A DNA stretch of 47,261 nucleotides. It comes from Akkermansia muciniphila (lineage in GTDB: Bacteria; Verrucomicrobiota; Verrucomicrobiia; Limisphaerales; UBA9464). Of this stretch, positions 22,813 through 32,872 are shown in pieces. Where the stretch lies: positions 1 through 47,261 of the forward strand of contig CAMDJH010000012.1 of assembly GCA_945900455.1 (NCBI GenBank), written 5' to 3'. The position numbers and the translations under genes were made by a program. The notes under the pieces were generated by a model. The model had not been told where the DNA came from, made no database searches, and saw nothing but the letters and a program-made list of their open reading frames with translations. How positions within the stretch are numbered: position 1 is the stretch's first letter; each line of letters opens with the position of its first letter.

Positions 22813-23552
22813 GGTACTGGGGTCGACACTGGGGTCGACACTGCGGTTGGCTGGCGGTCGAATCCGGCCAATTTTTCGTCCACCTTGGTGGCGACCTTCC
22901 CATTACGGATCTCAATCTTACGGGGTGTGACCGCGGCGATTTCCGGATTGTGGGTGACAAGAATTACCGTCCTTCCCTCCTCACTCAGGCGCCGAAAAAG
23001 CGCGAGGATCACTTCGCCGGTATGGGTATCCAGATTACCCGTGGGCTCATCGGCCAGAATGATCCGCGGATCGTTGACCAGCGCGCGGGCGATGGCCACA
23101 CGCTGTTGCTGCCCGCCGGAAAGCTGGTTGGGACGATTCCGGAGCCGGTGGCCGAGCTCGACCAACTCGAGCGATTTCACAGATCGCGCCCGTCGTTCCC
23201 GCCCACCGACCCCCGAGTAAATCATGGGCAGTTCAACGTTTTGCACCACGTTCAGCTTGGGCAGCAGATTGAAGAACTGGAACACGAATCCAATTTTCCG
23301 GTTTCGGATCTGGGCAAGTTCCCGCTGGCTCGCCTTCCCGATTTCGGTCCCGTCCAACTTGATGCTCCCGAGGGAAGGCGAATCAAGACATCCGAGAATA
23401 TGCATCAGCGTGGATTTTCCACTGCCGCTCGGTCCGATGATCGATACGAATTCGCCGGCCTCGATATCGAGCGAAATGTCGTCCAGGGCCCGAATTTCCT
23501 CACCCCCTAGGTGATAGATTTTGCTGATGTTTCTGAGTTCAAGCAGTGCCAT
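22809..23552 (-). CDS. ABC transporter ATPase (MacB/LolD-like)
   Basis: 247 aa from the ATG at 23550-23552 ([13 protein letters not shown]); the track frame extends upstream over the adaptor gene without conservation. Walker [11 protein letters not shown]-loop [11 protein letters not shown], signature [14 protein letters not shown], Walker [13 protein letters not shown] and switch His VTHNPE are all intact. The C-terminal tail ends in a short repeat ([10 protein letters not shown]) encoded by two copies of a 12-bp unit. It is the middle gene of an adaptor-ATPase-permease-permease operon. Energises the two permeases. Confidence 0.92.
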   Translation of the reverse strand: MALLELRNISKIYHLGGEEIRALDDISLDIEAGEFVSIIGPSGSGKSTLMHILGCLDSPSLGSIKLDGTEIGKASQRELAQIRNRKIGFVFQFFNLLPKLNVVQNVELPMIYSGVGGRERRARSVKSLELVELGHRLRNRPNQLSGGQQQRVAIARALVNDPRIILADEPTGNLDTHTGEVILALFRRLSEEGRTVILVTHNPEIAAVTPRKIEIRNGKVATKVDEKLAGFDRQPTAVSTPVSTPVP

Positions 23553-23580
23553 ATCCGTTGCCGGAAAAGGGTCAGGGCGC

Positions 23581-24813
23581 TCAGCGGCGGGGTGTCGCCG
23601 ATCCAGCGGGGGTCGCCGGACGGCTTCCACCGCCCGCTGACGGAGCCGCGATGCCAGCGGTGCGAGGTCCCCCCGCCGGAGCCGCCGCACCCGGAGCCCC
23701 GGACTTGCGATCCTTGTTCTTGTCTTCGAGTGAAACCACCTCGCCGGGTGCCAACCCCTTGGTAACTTCCACGACAAAAAAATCGCTGACCCCGATCTGG
23801 ATCGGACGGCGCTCCCATTCCTCGCCGTTCTGAACAAACGCATACCGTTCCATCTGGCGTGTCTCCGGATTCATTTCGGTGAAGACCGCGGCGAGGGGCG
23901 CGGCAACCACGTTGTCCGCGCTGGCCACGGGAATCAGGATATTCGCCGTCATGCCCGGCCGGATCCGGCGGTCGACATCCTTGAGCAGGATTCGGGCGGC
24001 GAAGCCCTTGATGCTGTTTTTAATTGTCGCCTGGGGTGCCAGTCGTTCGACCCGGCCGATGACCTTTAGTCCGGGAACCGCTTCGACCGTGACTTCAACC
24101 TCTTGATCCACCCGCAGGCGGGTGACGTCCGCCTGATTGATGTGGGCATTGATGACCAGGTCGTTCAGATTGGCGATCGTCAGGATTTCGGTGCCGGAAT
24201 TGAAGCCCCCGGAACCGCTTACCGCCTGACCTACGGAAACGGGGCGGGTCAGGACCGTGCAATCGAAGGGGGCCGTTACCCGGGTCTTTCTGAGCTTGTC
24301 GTTCACCAGATCGAGGGTCGTTTGGGCGCGCTCCAGGCTATTTTTCGCCAGCTCAAACTTGGTTTTCGCATCTTCAAAAAGCTCCAAGGCAATGAGACGA
24401 TTCTCGTACAACTGCCGAGCCCTCTGAAAATCGCGATCCGCCTGCCCCAGTTCCAGTTTTCCACGCGCGATGATCGTGTCCTGCGATTGTTTTTCGATCT
24501 GGAGATCGCGATCATCGAGCTGAAACAAAAGCTGATCCTTTTTCAAAAGGTCGCTGACATCCACGGGCAGCACCAGGATTTTGCCATTCACCTCGGGCCG
24601 GACGCTGACCTGTTCGGATGGGGTGATTTCCCCCGCCGCGTTTACCGCAAAGCGGATGTTCCGCGTTTCAATGGTCGCGGTGGTCGGCCGCCCGCCGGGT
24701 CCAGTTCCGGATCCAGTTCCGCCCGACGCCGACGTCGGGTGCTGCTTCTGCCACCAGAACCAGCCACCGGCGGCAAGAGCCACCGCCACGAGTAGGGCAA
24801 TAAACGGTTTCAT
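23581..24813 (-). CDS. MacA-like periplasmic adaptor (membrane fusion protein)
   Basis: 410 aa. The N-terminal membrane anchor (about 1-22) precedes a Gly-rich linker, a biotinyl-lipoyl-like half (GEITPSEQVSVRPEVNGKIL), and a coiled-coil hairpin about 95-180 (IEKQSQDTIIARGKLELGQADRDF). The second lipoyl half and beta-barrel (RVTAPFDCTVLTRPVSVGQAV) follow, then an Ala/Gly/Pro-rich tail. It would bridge the ABC permeases to an outer-membrane channel; no TolC gene is in the window. First gene of the export operon, divergent from the M48 protease gene. Confidence 0.88.
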   Translation of the reverse strand: MKPFIALLVAVALAAGGWFWWQKQHPTSASGGTGSGTGPGGRPTTATIETRNIRFAVNAAGEITPSEQVSVRPEVNGKILVLPVDVSDLLKKDQLLFQLDDRDLQIEKQSQDTIIARGKLELGQADRDFQRARQLYENRLIALELFEDAKTKFELAKNSLERAQTTLDLVNDKLRKTRVTAPFDCTVLTRPVSVGQAVSGSGGFNSGTEILTIANLNDLVINAHINQADVTRLRVDQEVEVTVEAVPGLKVIGRVERLAPQATIKNSIKGFAARILLKDVDRRIRPGMTANILIPVASADNVVAAPLAAVFTEMNPETRQMERYAFVQNGEEWERRPIQIGVSDFFVVEVTKGLAPGEVVSLEDKNKDRKSGAPGAAAPAGGPRTAGIAAPSAGGGSRPATPAGSATPRR

Positions 24814-24970
24814 TCGATAGAGCAGAGCAACCTAGTCAATTAATACGTCTACGTGCAATTGGAGTTTAGGAACTCCACGAAGTTTTTTTGAAGCGGGTTC
24901 TCGATTTCCGGTCGGTTGCCACGTTCATTCCCGTTGGTTTTTTGGCCGATTTTCCGTTCCAATCCATTGC

Positions 24971-26218
24971 ATGTCCGCACCGCAAATCATTTACTCCCTC
25001 GCGATTGGGCTCATCCTGATCCACTGGTTGGCTGGGTTCTGTCTCGATCGTCTCAATCAGCGAGAGGTCGAATCTCACCGCGGGACGGTACCGGCGGCCC
25101 TGCGCACAATCATCGATCCGGAGACGCATAAGAGATCAACGGAGTATACCCTGGCAAAACTGAAATTGAGTGGCTTGGAGGAGGCATGGGGCACGGCGTT
25201 CTTGGTCGCCATTCTGGTCAGTGGCGTCCTCCCTGCATGGCACGAATGGTGGGGACTATCCGGTGGTGCCAGTGCGTGGAAACACGCCGCATGGCTCCTG
25301 GCAACCGCGGTTCTGCTCGGTCTGCCGTCGCTGCCCTTCGACTGGTGGTCTCAGTTCCGCCTGGAGGCACGATTCGGCTTTAACACCATGACAACCACCC
25401 CCTGGCTGGTCGACCGTTTGAAAGGCCTGATACTGGCGGGTGTAATTGGATTTCCCCTGCTGGTGTTGCTATTGAAACTCGTGGTCTGGATGGGACCCAG
25501 TTGGTGGGTGTGGGCATGGGTCACGCTGTTCGCCGTTCAACTCCTGCTCCTGGTCCTTGCGCCAATCCTGATACTCCCCCTGTTCAACCGGTTCACACCC
25601 TTGCCAGACGGCTCCCTGCGCGATCGCCTATTGCAGCTCGGGGAACGGACCGGGTTCAGTGCCCGGACCATTCAGGTCATGGATGGCAGCAAGCGTTCCC
25701 GTCACTCGAACGCCTACTTCACCGGGTTCGGCCGTTTCCGCCAGATCGTTCTGTTCGACACCCTCGTCGGGCAGCTTGCCGAACCAGAACTCGAAGCGGT
25801 GCTGGCTCACGAAATCGGACACTACAAGCGAGGCCACATCCCACAGCGCCTGGTCTGGGCCGCCGTTAGTTCCCTGGCCGGCTTCGCATTGATCGGTTGG
25901 CTGGCTCGTCAGTCGTGGTTTCTTACGGCATTCGGCTTTCCCGCCGACTCCGGCGTAGCACCTGCTCTGCTCCTGTTTCTACTGCTCGGCAGCTCGCTAA
26001 CCTTTTGGTTTTCCCCGCTCGGCAATCTCTGGTCGAGGCACCATGAATACGAAGCGGACCGCTACGCCCGCGATGCCGTCGGCGGTGCGGGTCCGCTCAT
26101 TGGCGCTCTTCGCAAGCTTTCGGAAAAGAATCTTTCGAACCTGACTCCCCATCCGTGGTACAGCGGATTTCACTACTCCCATCCCACGCTCATCGAACGT
26201 GAGGCCGCACTCCGGTAG
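24971..26218 (+). CDS. M48 family metalloprotease (Ste24/CAAX-protease-like)
   Basis: 415 aa. Several membrane helices precede the zinc motif AHEIGHYKRGH (HExxH, about 278-282), and a later EYEADRYA supplies the third zinc ligand. An N-terminal multi-helix region plus the HExxH and ExxxD pair match the Ste24/M48 architecture with the active site in a membrane cage. In bacteria such enzymes act in membrane-protein quality control. The ATG at 24971 directly follows the divergent promoter gap with the adaptor gene. Confidence 0.9.
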   Translation: MSAPQIIYSLAIGLILIHWLAGFCLDRLNQREVESHRGTVPAALRTIIDPETHKRSTEYTLAKLKLSGLEEAWGTAFLVAILVSGVLPAWHEWWGLSGGASAWKHAAWLLATAVLLGLPSLPFDWWSQFRLEARFGFNTMTTTPWLVDRLKGLILAGVIGFPLLVLLLKLVVWMGPSWWVWAWVTLFAVQLLLLVLAPILILPLFNRFTPLPDGSLRDRLLQLGERTGFSARTIQVMDGSKRSRHSNAYFTGFGRFRQIVLFDTLVGQLAEPELEAVLAHEIGHYKRGHIPQRLVWAAVSSLAGFALIGWLARQSWFLTAFGFPADSGVAPALLLFLLLGSSLTFWFSPLGNLWSRHHEYEADRYARDAVGGAGPLIGALRKLSEKNLSNLTPHPWYSGFHYSHPTLIEREAALR

Positions 26219-26296
26219 TCGCGTTCCGGGGAACGCGTTTGATTCGATCGAATTCCGTGGCCTTTCGTCCGTCCCTCATGATTTTGTTTGCCTCAC

Positions 26297-27601
26297 ATGA
26301 AACTGCTTGTGGTCGGCTCGGGCGGAAGGGAACACGCATTGGTCTGGAAACTCGCCCAATCACCCCACGTTACCCGCATAACCTGTGCTCCAGGCAATGC
26401 TGGCACCGGTCTGGAACGTCTCATCTCAAATGGCTCACTCGTCGGGAACGTGCCGATCCCTGCGGACGAAATTCCGCTCCTGATCGCCTACGCAAAGGAA
26501 AACGGAGTGGAATTCACGGTGGTGGGCCCGGACAATCCGTTGGCCGCGGGAATTGTGGACCAATTTCAATCCGCAGGTCTTCGCATATGGGGTCCGAATC
26601 AGCGAGCGGCGCGGTTTGAAGCATCCAAGGCGTTTTCACAGCAGTTCATGGAAAAGCACGGGATCCCAACGGCGCATTCCGCGACCTTTGAGGATCCCAC
26701 TGCCGCCAAGCAGTATGCCGCATCGTTGGACGGGCGATGTGCCGTCAAGGCCGACGGTCTGGCGCTGGGCAAAGGTGTGTTGCTCACGGAATCGCCTTTG
26801 GCCGCAGACCAAGCCATTGAGGATATCATGGTCCGGCGGCTCTTTGGCACTGCGGGGGGGCGAGTGGTGATCCAGGAATTGCTAACCGGGACCGAGATTT
26901 CACTGCACGCGCTGTGTGACGGCCGGGTGGCCAGACTTTTCCCAACCGCTCAGGACCATAAACGAATTTTCGACGGAGATCGCGGCCTGAACACGGGCGG
27001 CATGGGAACCTATTCGCCGGCTCCATTCCTCAGCGATCACGAATTGACCACGGTCGGGCAAAAGATCCTCGACCCATGGCTCCGAGGCTGTGCGGTGGAG
27101 GGAATCGATTTCCGCGGGATCTTGTATCCCGGGGTCATACTGACCTCCACCGGACCGAAGGTGATCGAATTCAATGCCCGTTTCGGGGATCCGGAAACAC
27201 AAGTATATCTGCCCCGCTTGGAAAACGACCTGCTGGAACTTCTGATCGCCAGCGAGGAAGGCCACCTGGACCGCTGCGAACTAAAATGGTCGAGCGACGT
27301 CTGCGTCTGTGTGGTGATGGCCGCGGCGGGCTACCCTGGGACCTACCAAAAAGGGGACGCCATCGAGGGGATTGATGCCGCCGAGCAAGTCGCCGGCACC
27401 AAGGTGTTTCATGCCGGAACGACACTCCGGGATTCCTCGTTGGTTACCTCCGGCGGCCGAGTCATCGGGGTGACGTCGTGGGCATCGAGCCTGGCCACCG
27501 CACGGGATCGCGCTTACGCCGCTGTGGAAAAAATTCGCTTCGCCGGAGCTCAATTCCGCCGCGATATCGGGGCGAAAGGCATGCCGGGCATCCAAGGTTA
27601 A
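26297..27601 (+). CDS. purD: Phosphoribosylamine-glycine ligase
   Basis: 434 aa from the ATG at 26297 (MKLLVVGSGGREHAL); the track uses a TTG nine bases earlier. It is an ATP-grasp enzyme with the N-domain GSGGREHAL, GPDNPLAAGIVDQF, the ATP-binding KADGLALGKGV, and the signature RFGDPETQVYLPRL. It makes glycinamide ribonucleotide, the second step of purine synthesis. Other pur genes are not adjacent. It lies 78 bp after the M48 gene and 91 bp before the S41 gene, same direction. Confidence 0.95.
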   Translation: MKLLVVGSGGREHALVWKLAQSPHVTRITCAPGNAGTGLERLISNGSLVGNVPIPADEIPLLIAYAKENGVEFTVVGPDNPLAAGIVDQFQSAGLRIWGPNQRAARFEASKAFSQQFMEKHGIPTAHSATFEDPTAAKQYAASLDGRCAVKADGLALGKGVLLTESPLAADQAIEDIMVRRLFGTAGGRVVIQELLTGTEISLHALCDGRVARLFPTAQDHKRIFDGDRGLNTGGMGTYSPAPFLSDHELTTVGQKILDPWLRGCAVEGIDFRGILYPGVILTSTGPKVIEFNARFGDPETQVYLPRLENDLLELLIASEEGHLDRCELKWSSDVCVCVVMAAAGYPGTYQKGDAIEGIDAAEQVAGTKVFHAGTTLRDSSLVTSGGRVIGVTSWASSLATARDRAYAAVEKIRFAGAQFRRDIGAKGMPGIQG

Positions 27602-27692
27602 GAAGCCGCCACCTCACCCGTGTGCGCTCGCTCCCGAACCTGAGAAAAAGAATTCATCTCTCTTCCACCGTTCCGGCCGCTAGTCTCCCCTC

Positions 27693-28745
27693 ATGCAAAT
27701 GAAACGGATCGCGTTTTTGACAAGTGTCGCGGCATTCGGTTTGGCGCTCGGATTCAGTCCGATGCAGGCCACGGAGCTGCCCCCCGTTCGCGAGATTTAC
27801 GATCTGCTGCGAACCCATCTGCCGGGTTGGTCTGCCGTAGAGTTCGAGCAGGCCGCCTCAAAAGCGCTCCTGGACCGGTTCGGGGGAATTGTTGACGGCG
27901 GCCTCTCGGACCCCGCGGCTCTGGCCGACACCCCCGCCTTGGCAAACAAGAGAGTACTTGAAAAACGGTGCGCCTATGTCCGAGTCGGACAGGTCACCCT
28001 TGCCCTGGCACCCCAACTGTCCGCAGCCCTCGCGGATCCAGAGTTCAGCTCCGGTCGGGAGGGTCTAATCCTCGATCTCCGGTTTGCTATCGGGTCCGAT
28101 TTTCGAGCGGCCGCCAATGCCGCCAGCCTGTTCATCCCCGCGGGACAACCCGTCCTCGATTGGGGAGAAGGCATGGTCGTGGCTCCGGAGGGAACAAATT
28201 CCTGGTCCCTCCCGCTGATTGTGCTGGTGAATTCACGGACGTCGGGCTCGGCGGAAGCGCTCGCGGGCGCCCTTCGACAAAGCGGTCGAGGCCTCATTCT
28301 TGGCGGCAAAACGGCGGGTCAATCGGGCGTACTGCGAGAAGTTCCTCTCGGTGACGGCCGAAAGCTTCGACTGCCATTGGCACCCGTCCAATTCGGCAAC
28401 CACGAAACGTTGCCGGCCGATGGAATCACCCCGGATATCGTCGTCAATGCACCGCCGGAGCTCGAAAAGAACTGGCTGGAGAATCCTTGGTTATCCGCGT
28501 CGGAGGACGTTTCGAAAAGTGTGACAAACCGGGGGGGCGCCACCCCCACCGTGCGCAAACGGCTCAATGAGGCCGAACTCGTCCGGTCCAGAAAGGCCGG
28601 GATCAAGAATCCCGACGACTCAGACCCCGCCCTCTCAGCCACTTCCTCTTCGCCGCCCTCGGATCCGGTCCGACAGATCCGCGATTCTGCTCTGAATCGC
28701 GCGATGGATCTCATCAAGGGGCTCGCCACACTGCGACGGAATTAG
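27693..28745 (+). CDS. S41-family peptidase without PDZ domain
   Basis: 350 aa with a signal peptide (MQMKRIAFLTSVAAFGLALGFSPMQA). The C-terminal-processing-protease core is present: LPLIVLVNSRTSGSAEALAGAL holds the catalytic Ser, and LILGGKTAGQSG holds the catalytic Lys about 25 residues later. No PDZ domain is evident between signal and core, unlike CtpA/Prc. The last 80 residues are low-complexity, charged and Ser/Pro-rich. It acts outside the inner membrane; target unknown. Confidence 0.82.
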   Translation: MQMKRIAFLTSVAAFGLALGFSPMQATELPPVREIYDLLRTHLPGWSAVEFEQAASKALLDRFGGIVDGGLSDPAALADTPALANKRVLEKRCAYVRVGQVTLALAPQLSAALADPEFSSGREGLILDLRFAIGSDFRAAANAASLFIPAGQPVLDWGEGMVVAPEGTNSWSLPLIVLVNSRTSGSAEALAGALRQSGRGLILGGKTAGQSGVLREVPLGDGRKLRLPLAPVQFGNHETLPADGITPDIVVNAPPELEKNWLENPWLSASEDVSKSVTNRGGATPTVRKRLNEAELVRSRKAGIKNPDDSDPALSATSSSPPSDPVRQIRDSALNRAMDLIKGLATLRRN

Positions 28746-28771
28746 CTCGCGTCGGGTCCGGTTCCGTGGGT

Positions 28772-28800
28772 CCCGAAGTTGTTGGAGAAGGTAGCGGACA
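28772..28800 (+). repeat. Truncated copy of the 147-bp palindromic repeat
   Basis: CCCGAAGTTGTTGGAGAAGG and the next nine bases match the left terminus of the full copies at 38341-38487 and 41959-42105, then the match ends. It lies in the gap after the S41 gene. The rest of 28746-28905 shows nothing else that I can support. Confidence 0.7.
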
Positions 28801-28905
28801 CTGGTTGCGCCGGGTAAGTGAAGAACATGAAGTAATTGTCACCCAGCATGGAAAGCCATCAACCTTTAGCCACGTCAGTGGGGCATCGGACCCTTGCGGA
28901 ACTGC

Positions 28906-29529
28906 CTAAAGTTCCGCGAGTCGCGTCAATCGCTCCTGGATTTGTCCCGTCCAACGCACCGCATAACTCAGCACGCGGTAGATCTCCTCCAGACGTTCCA
29001 GCGGCAGTCGCTCTGCCCGTTCGGGCGCCCCAATCGGAGGCGCATCGGCCCATACCGGATTCAGTCCCCGCACCTCCTCAGTCAGCAGTTCCCGCTGGGC
29101 ATTGATCCGTTTTTGCAAGGCCGTCAGACGCTCCACCCACTCCAATCCCGCCCGCAGTCGGCCGAGCCGCAACATCGGTGAATCGGCGCCGGCCGAAGCG
29201 GCCAAATGAGCATCAACGTCGCGGCAAAGCTGCCCCACTTCGATGAAAAGATCCATCGTCCCGGGTGGTATTCGCTGAATATCACGTGGTGGCGTGCCTC
29301 GCTCAAGGTGCAAGAGATGCGCCAGTCGGTCGCGAGGTTCCCGCAGCAGCGTGAACGCGGCATTCAGATCCGCATACTCCGCCGTGGCCGCCTCCTTTTC
29401 GGCGGACGGCATTCCATGAAACCGGTCGGGGTGAAACTCGGAGGAAATTCGGAGAAATTTTTCCTTCAACGAATCCGCCTCAATCCACGGGCGGCGGATT
29501 TCCCCGCAAAGTTTAAATGCGTCCAGCAT
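28906..29529 (-). CDS. hscB: Fe-S cluster assembly co-chaperone HscB (J-domain)
   Basis: 207 aa. The N-terminal J-domain has the HPDRF motif at about residues 33-37, and the C-terminal helical bundle (about 95-205) has HscB-like layout. HscB delivers IscU to the Hsp70 HscA for transfer of nascent [2Fe-2S] clusters. It lies 65 bp after the IscA-like gene on the same strand; iscS, iscU and hscA are not in the window. The C-terminus is slightly longer than E. coli HscB, and a generic J-protein cannot be fully excluded. Confidence 0.8.
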   Translation of the reverse strand: MLDAFKLCGEIRRPWIEADSLKEKFLRISSEFHPDRFHGMPSAEKEAATAEYADLNAAFTLLREPRDRLAHLLHLERGTPPRDIQRIPPGTMDLFIEVGQLCRDVDAHLAASAGADSPMLRLGRLRAGLEWVERLTALQKRINAQRELLTEEVRGLNPVWADAPPIGAPERAERLPLERLEEIYRVLSYAVRWTGQIQERLTRLAEL

Positions 29530-29594
29530 GGTCGTAAACCGAATCCGTGCGCGTGGGCGGCAACGCTTTCCTGGCGCACTGCCGAGAATGCGGA

Positions 29595-29993
29595 TCAGGC
29601 ACTAAAACTCTCGCCACACGAACAACTGGTCGCCGCGTTGGGATTGGTCACCTTAAACCCGCCCTCCTGCAGAGCATCCACAAAGTCGAGTTCCGAGCCT
29701 GTCACATACAAGGCACTCTTCGGGTCTACCACGACGCGAACGCCGGCGCTCTCGACCAGGATGTCGCGGTTCTGGGGCTGGTCCTGGAGGTCCATCTTGT
29801 ACTGGAGCCCGGAACATCCACCCCCGATCACGGCAACTCGCAGCACCCCCGAGGGGCGACCCTGCTTCTGCAACAGCGACCCCACCTTGCGCCCGGCGGC
29901 CGCAGTCAGCTTGATTAGACGCTCGTCGCCCGTCCGAAAGGCCGGGATTGAAGTCGCCCCAGGACCGTTGGCTGTGATTTTTCCGGCAATCAT
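29595..29993 (-). CDS. A-type Fe-S carrier protein (IscA/ErpA/HesB family)
   Basis: 132 aa from the ATG at 29991-29993 (MIAGKITANG); the track start adds 11 unconserved residues. The three conserved cysteines of A-type carriers are present: GGGCSGLQYKM and C-terminal SCSCGESF. These proteins bind and pass on iron or [Fe-S] clusters. The first 25 residues are a non-conserved extension. Upstream partner of hscB in a two-gene unit, divergent from the nucleotidyltransferase gene. IscA and ErpA cannot be told apart here. Confidence 0.88.
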   Translation of the reverse strand: MIAGKITANGPGATSIPAFRTGDERLIKLTAAAGRKVGSLLQKQGRPSGVLRVAVIGGGCSGLQYKMDLQDQPQNRDILVESAGVRVVVDPKSALYVTGSELDFVDALQEGGFKVTNPNAATSCSCGESFSA

Positions 29994-30120
29994 TTGAGGC
30001 CGGCAACCTAGGGTTGGAAACTTCAAACGTCAACGGAGGCGCCTGGACGGATTGGATTCGATCCCGCAGTTTGACGCCGACGACCGCGTTTGGGAGGCTC
30101 AGCCGACGTCAACCACTTGC

Positions 30121-30963
30121 ATGAAGATTCAAAAAGCCCTCATCACCGCCGCTGGCCAGTCGCAGCGAACTCTCCCGCTGCAAACCTTGGTCGACCGCGA
30201 CGGGAGCCCCAAGACCGCCCTCGCCATCATCATTGAAGAGGCGCTGACGGCTGGGATCGACGAGATCGGCATTGTGGTTCACCCGGGAGATCAGGCCGCC
30301 TACGCGGGAGCAGCCGGCCGGCATGCGCGGCGTCTCCACTTCATCGAACAGGCTGAGCCGCGGGGGTACGCCCACGCGGTGGGGTGCGGGCGGGAATTCA
30401 TTGGCCGAAACCCATTCCTTCTCCTGGTTGGAGATCACGTCTACGTGAGCCGTGAGAAACGTTGTTGCGCCCGTCAACTCGTCGAAATCGCTGAAGCCCA
30501 TCAGTGCGTTGTCTCCGCCGTCCAGGCCACTCACGAAAGCAAGCTCCCCTACTTTGGAGCGATCGGAGGACTGCTGGTCAGCGGCCAAACGGGTCTCTTC
30601 GAAGTGATGGATGTTCTTGAAAAACCGACTCCCACCGAGGCAGAACAACGATTGATTGTCCCTGGATTGCGCGCGGGAAATTACCTGTGCTTCTTTGGCA
30701 TGCACGTCCTGACGCCCACCGTTTTTGATCTACTCGCGGAAATGCTCGCCCGGGATCATCACGCCGGACTCCCTCTCTCGGCCGCGCTTGCCCGATTGGC
30801 AAAACGCGAACGCTACCTCGCGCACGAGATCCGGGGACGCCGATACGACATCGGAGCCAAATACGGATTGCTGACCGCTCAATTGGCCCTCGGTCTCGAT
30901 GGTGCCGACCGGGACGAAGTGCTGACGGGGCTTGTCGATTTGCTGGCCGCGCGGGGTCGATAA
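30121..30963 (+). CDS. Sugar-phosphate nucleotidyltransferase (GalU-like)
   Basis: 280 aa from the ATG at 30121 ([20 protein letters not shown]); the track start at 30052 overlaps the divergent promoter. [15 protein letters not shown] and later [24 protein letters not shown] follow the GalU/RfbA N-terminal pattern. The nucleotide loop reads [10 protein letters not shown] rather than AAGxGTRxLP, and the metal Asp is in LLVGDHVYV. It probably makes an NDP-sugar such as UDP-glucose, but the altered loop leaves substrate and activity open. thyA follows 76 bp downstream. Confidence 0.75.
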   Translation: MKIQKALITAAGQSQRTLPLQTLVDRDGSPKTALAIIIEEALTAGIDEIGIVVHPGDQAAYAGAAGRHARRLHFIEQAEPRGYAHAVGCGREFIGRNPFLLLVGDHVYVSREKRCCARQLVEIAEAHQCVVSAVQATHESKLPYFGAIGGLLVSGQTGLFEVMDVLEKPTPTEAEQRLIVPGLRAGNYLCFFGMHVLTPTVFDLLAEMLARDHHAGLPLSAALARLAKRERYLAHEIRGRRYDIGAKYGLLTAQLALGLDGADRDEVLTGLVDLLAARGR

Positions 30964-31039
30964 GGCGAATTCACGTCGGAGCATTCTCAGATATTGCCGA
31001 CTGACACGGGCCTCCATTCCCTCCTAGAATTCTCGGAGC

Positions 31040-31834
31040 ATGCGGCAGCACCAAGACCTTCTCCGGCTCGTTCTTGAACACGGGCGTTTCAAGGGCGATC
31101 GCACTGGAACGGGCACCTGGTCGGTGTTTGGCGCCCAGTCGAGGTATCCTCTGGGCGAAGGATTCCCGTTGGTGACCACCAAGAAAGTGCACGTTAAGTC
31201 CATCATCCTGGAACTACTCTGGTTCCTTCGCGGCGACACCAACGTCCGCTGGTTGCAGGAACGTGGCGTGACCATCTGGAATGAATGGGCGGACACCGCC
31301 GGAAACCTCGGTCGGGTTTACGGAGCGCAATGGACCGATTGGCGGACAGCCGATGGACGCTCCTTGAATCAAATCACTGCGGTGATTGAGCAGATTCGTC
31401 GCACGCCGGACAGCCGACGGCTCATTGTCACAGCCTGGAACCCCGGCGAAATCGACGGGATGAAATTGCCCCCCTGTCACACGCTGTTTCAATTCTACGT
31501 TCAGGCGGGAGAATTGAGCTGTCAGCTTTACCAACGCAGTGCCGACCTATTTTTGGGCGTCCCATTCAATATCGCCAGCTACGCCCTGCTCACGCTCATG
31601 GTTGCGCAAGTCACCGGGTTGAAACCCGGGACGTTTGTGCACACGTTTGGAGATGTTCACTTGTACTCGAATCACCTGGAGCAGGCCCGGCTCCAACTGG
31701 GCCGTGAACCACGGCCCCTCCCCACGATGCGCCTGAATCCGGCGCGCCGCGAACTCGCGGAATTCGTCTACGAAGATTTTGAACTCGCTGGTTATGATCC
31801 ACACCCCGCGATTAAAGCTCCGGTCGCGGTGTGA
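31040..31834 (+). CDS. thyA: Thymidylate synthase
   Basis: 264 aa, the same length as E. coli Thy[16 protein letters not shown] binds phosphate/dUMP, the nucleophile Cys lies in [12 protein letters not shown], and [20 protein letters not shown] and [15 protein letters not shown] are the other family blocks. It methylates dUMP to dTMP using methylene-tetrahydrofolate; no folA is nearby. Converges with the epimerase gene (15 bp between stops). Confidence 0.96.
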   Translation: MRQHQDLLRLVLEHGRFKGDRTGTGTWSVFGAQSRYPLGEGFPLVTTKKVHVKSIILELLWFLRGDTNVRWLQERGVTIWNEWADTAGNLGRVYGAQWTDWRTADGRSLNQITAVIEQIRRTPDSRRLIVTAWNPGEIDGMKLPPCHTLFQFYVQAGELSCQLYQRSADLFLGVPFNIASYALLTLMVAQVTGLKPGTFVHTFGDVHLYSNHLEQARLQLGREPRPLPTMRLNPARRELAEFVYEDFELAGYDPHPAIKAPVAV

Positions 31835-31849
31835 GACGACCGCCGCCAC

Positions 31850-32872
31850 TCAGCGGGCGGGACGCCAGTGGTCTGGCAAGTTGCGTAGAATCTCGATTCC
31901 CTCGAACCGGGCCGTTGGGCGGTGCTTCTGACCGCGCGCCCACTCCGCCATCTTCCGTATTCCCTCGTCAAGACCCACCGCCTCGGATGCACCAAAAATC
32001 CGTCGGAATTTCGCGTGGTCCACCATCAGATGCGACGGCTCCGGCCGGGCCGGCAGATGACGAATCCGACAAGGGGTTCCCAGGGCGGCAGCGACCCTCT
32101 CGGCGAGTTCGAGCACGGTGTGCGACGTCTCCGCTCCGATGTTGAATATCTGGTTCCGGGCAGCGGGCGTCAAAGGACTGCGCGCAATCCAGGGTGCCAC
32201 GTCATCGACGTGGGAAAACGCCCGTGACTGGAATCCATCCCCCACCACCGTCATCGGTTCCCCCCGTAGGCCCTGATTCATGAAAATGCCCACCACATTG
32301 CGGTAGTGATCCGCGATATTCTGTCGTTCCCCGTAGATATTGTGCGGCCGCCAGATCACGTACTCGATGCCAAACAACGCGTGAGCCGCCTGCAAATCCA
32401 TCTCGAATGCATATTTCGCAATCCCGTAAGGGTCGAATGGACGGGGTAACACCTGCTCCGTCAACGGTTCCGTGCCCTGCCCATATACGGCGGAGGATGA
32501 GACGAAAACGAACAATTCGGTCTCATGCCGGACCGCTTCATTGAGGAGGTTGACCGAAGCCAGCAAGTTGTTTTCGTAGTTAAACCGGCGGATATAGTGC
32601 GATAAACTCTCGGCGGCGTACGCCGCCAAATGGTAGATGCAGTTGAACGGCCCACGGTCCCAAAGCGACCGGACGAGGCTGGCATCCCGGAGGTCTCCGA
32701 TTACCATCTCCACCCCCCTCGGGACATTTTCGGCAGATCCGCCGGAAAAATCGTCAATGCCCACCACCTCCATGCCCAACGCCAGACAATGGTCGGCCAC
32801 ATGCGAGCCGACGAATCCACCCACCCCAGTGACCAGCACACGGCGGGTGCGCGGTATGTCGTTTTTTTTCAA
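31850..32872 (-). CDS. NAD-dependent epimerase/dehydratase (UDP-glucose 4-epimerase-like)
   Basis: About 340 aa from a TTG at 32870-32872 (LKKNDIPRTRRVLVTG). The track frame opens 35 codons earlier without conservation, and a GTG 11 codons later is an alternative. It is an extended SDR: the GVGGFVGSHV nucleotide loop, Ser in FVSSSAVYGQG, catalytic YGIAK, and RPHNIYGERQ in the substrate region. Acts on a nucleotide sugar, consistent with the nucleotidyltransferase two genes away. The start codon is the least certain part. Confidence 0.82.
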   Translation of the reverse strand: MKKNDIPRTRRVLVTGVGGFVGSHVADHCLALGMEVVGIDDFSGGSAENVPRGVEMVIGDLRDASLVRSLWDRGPFNCIYHLAAYAAESLSHYIRRFNYENNLLASVNLLNEAVRHETELFVFVSSSAVYGQGTEPLTEQVLPRPFDPYGIAKYAFEMDLQAAHALFGIEYVIWRPHNIYGERQNIADHYRNVVGIFMNQGLRGEPMTVVGDGFQSRAFSHVDDVAPWIARSPLTPAARNQIFNIGAETSHTVLELAERVAAALGTPCRIRHLPARPEPSHLMVDHAKFRRIFGASEAVGLDEGIRKMAEWARGQKHRPTARFEGIEILRNLPDHWRPAR

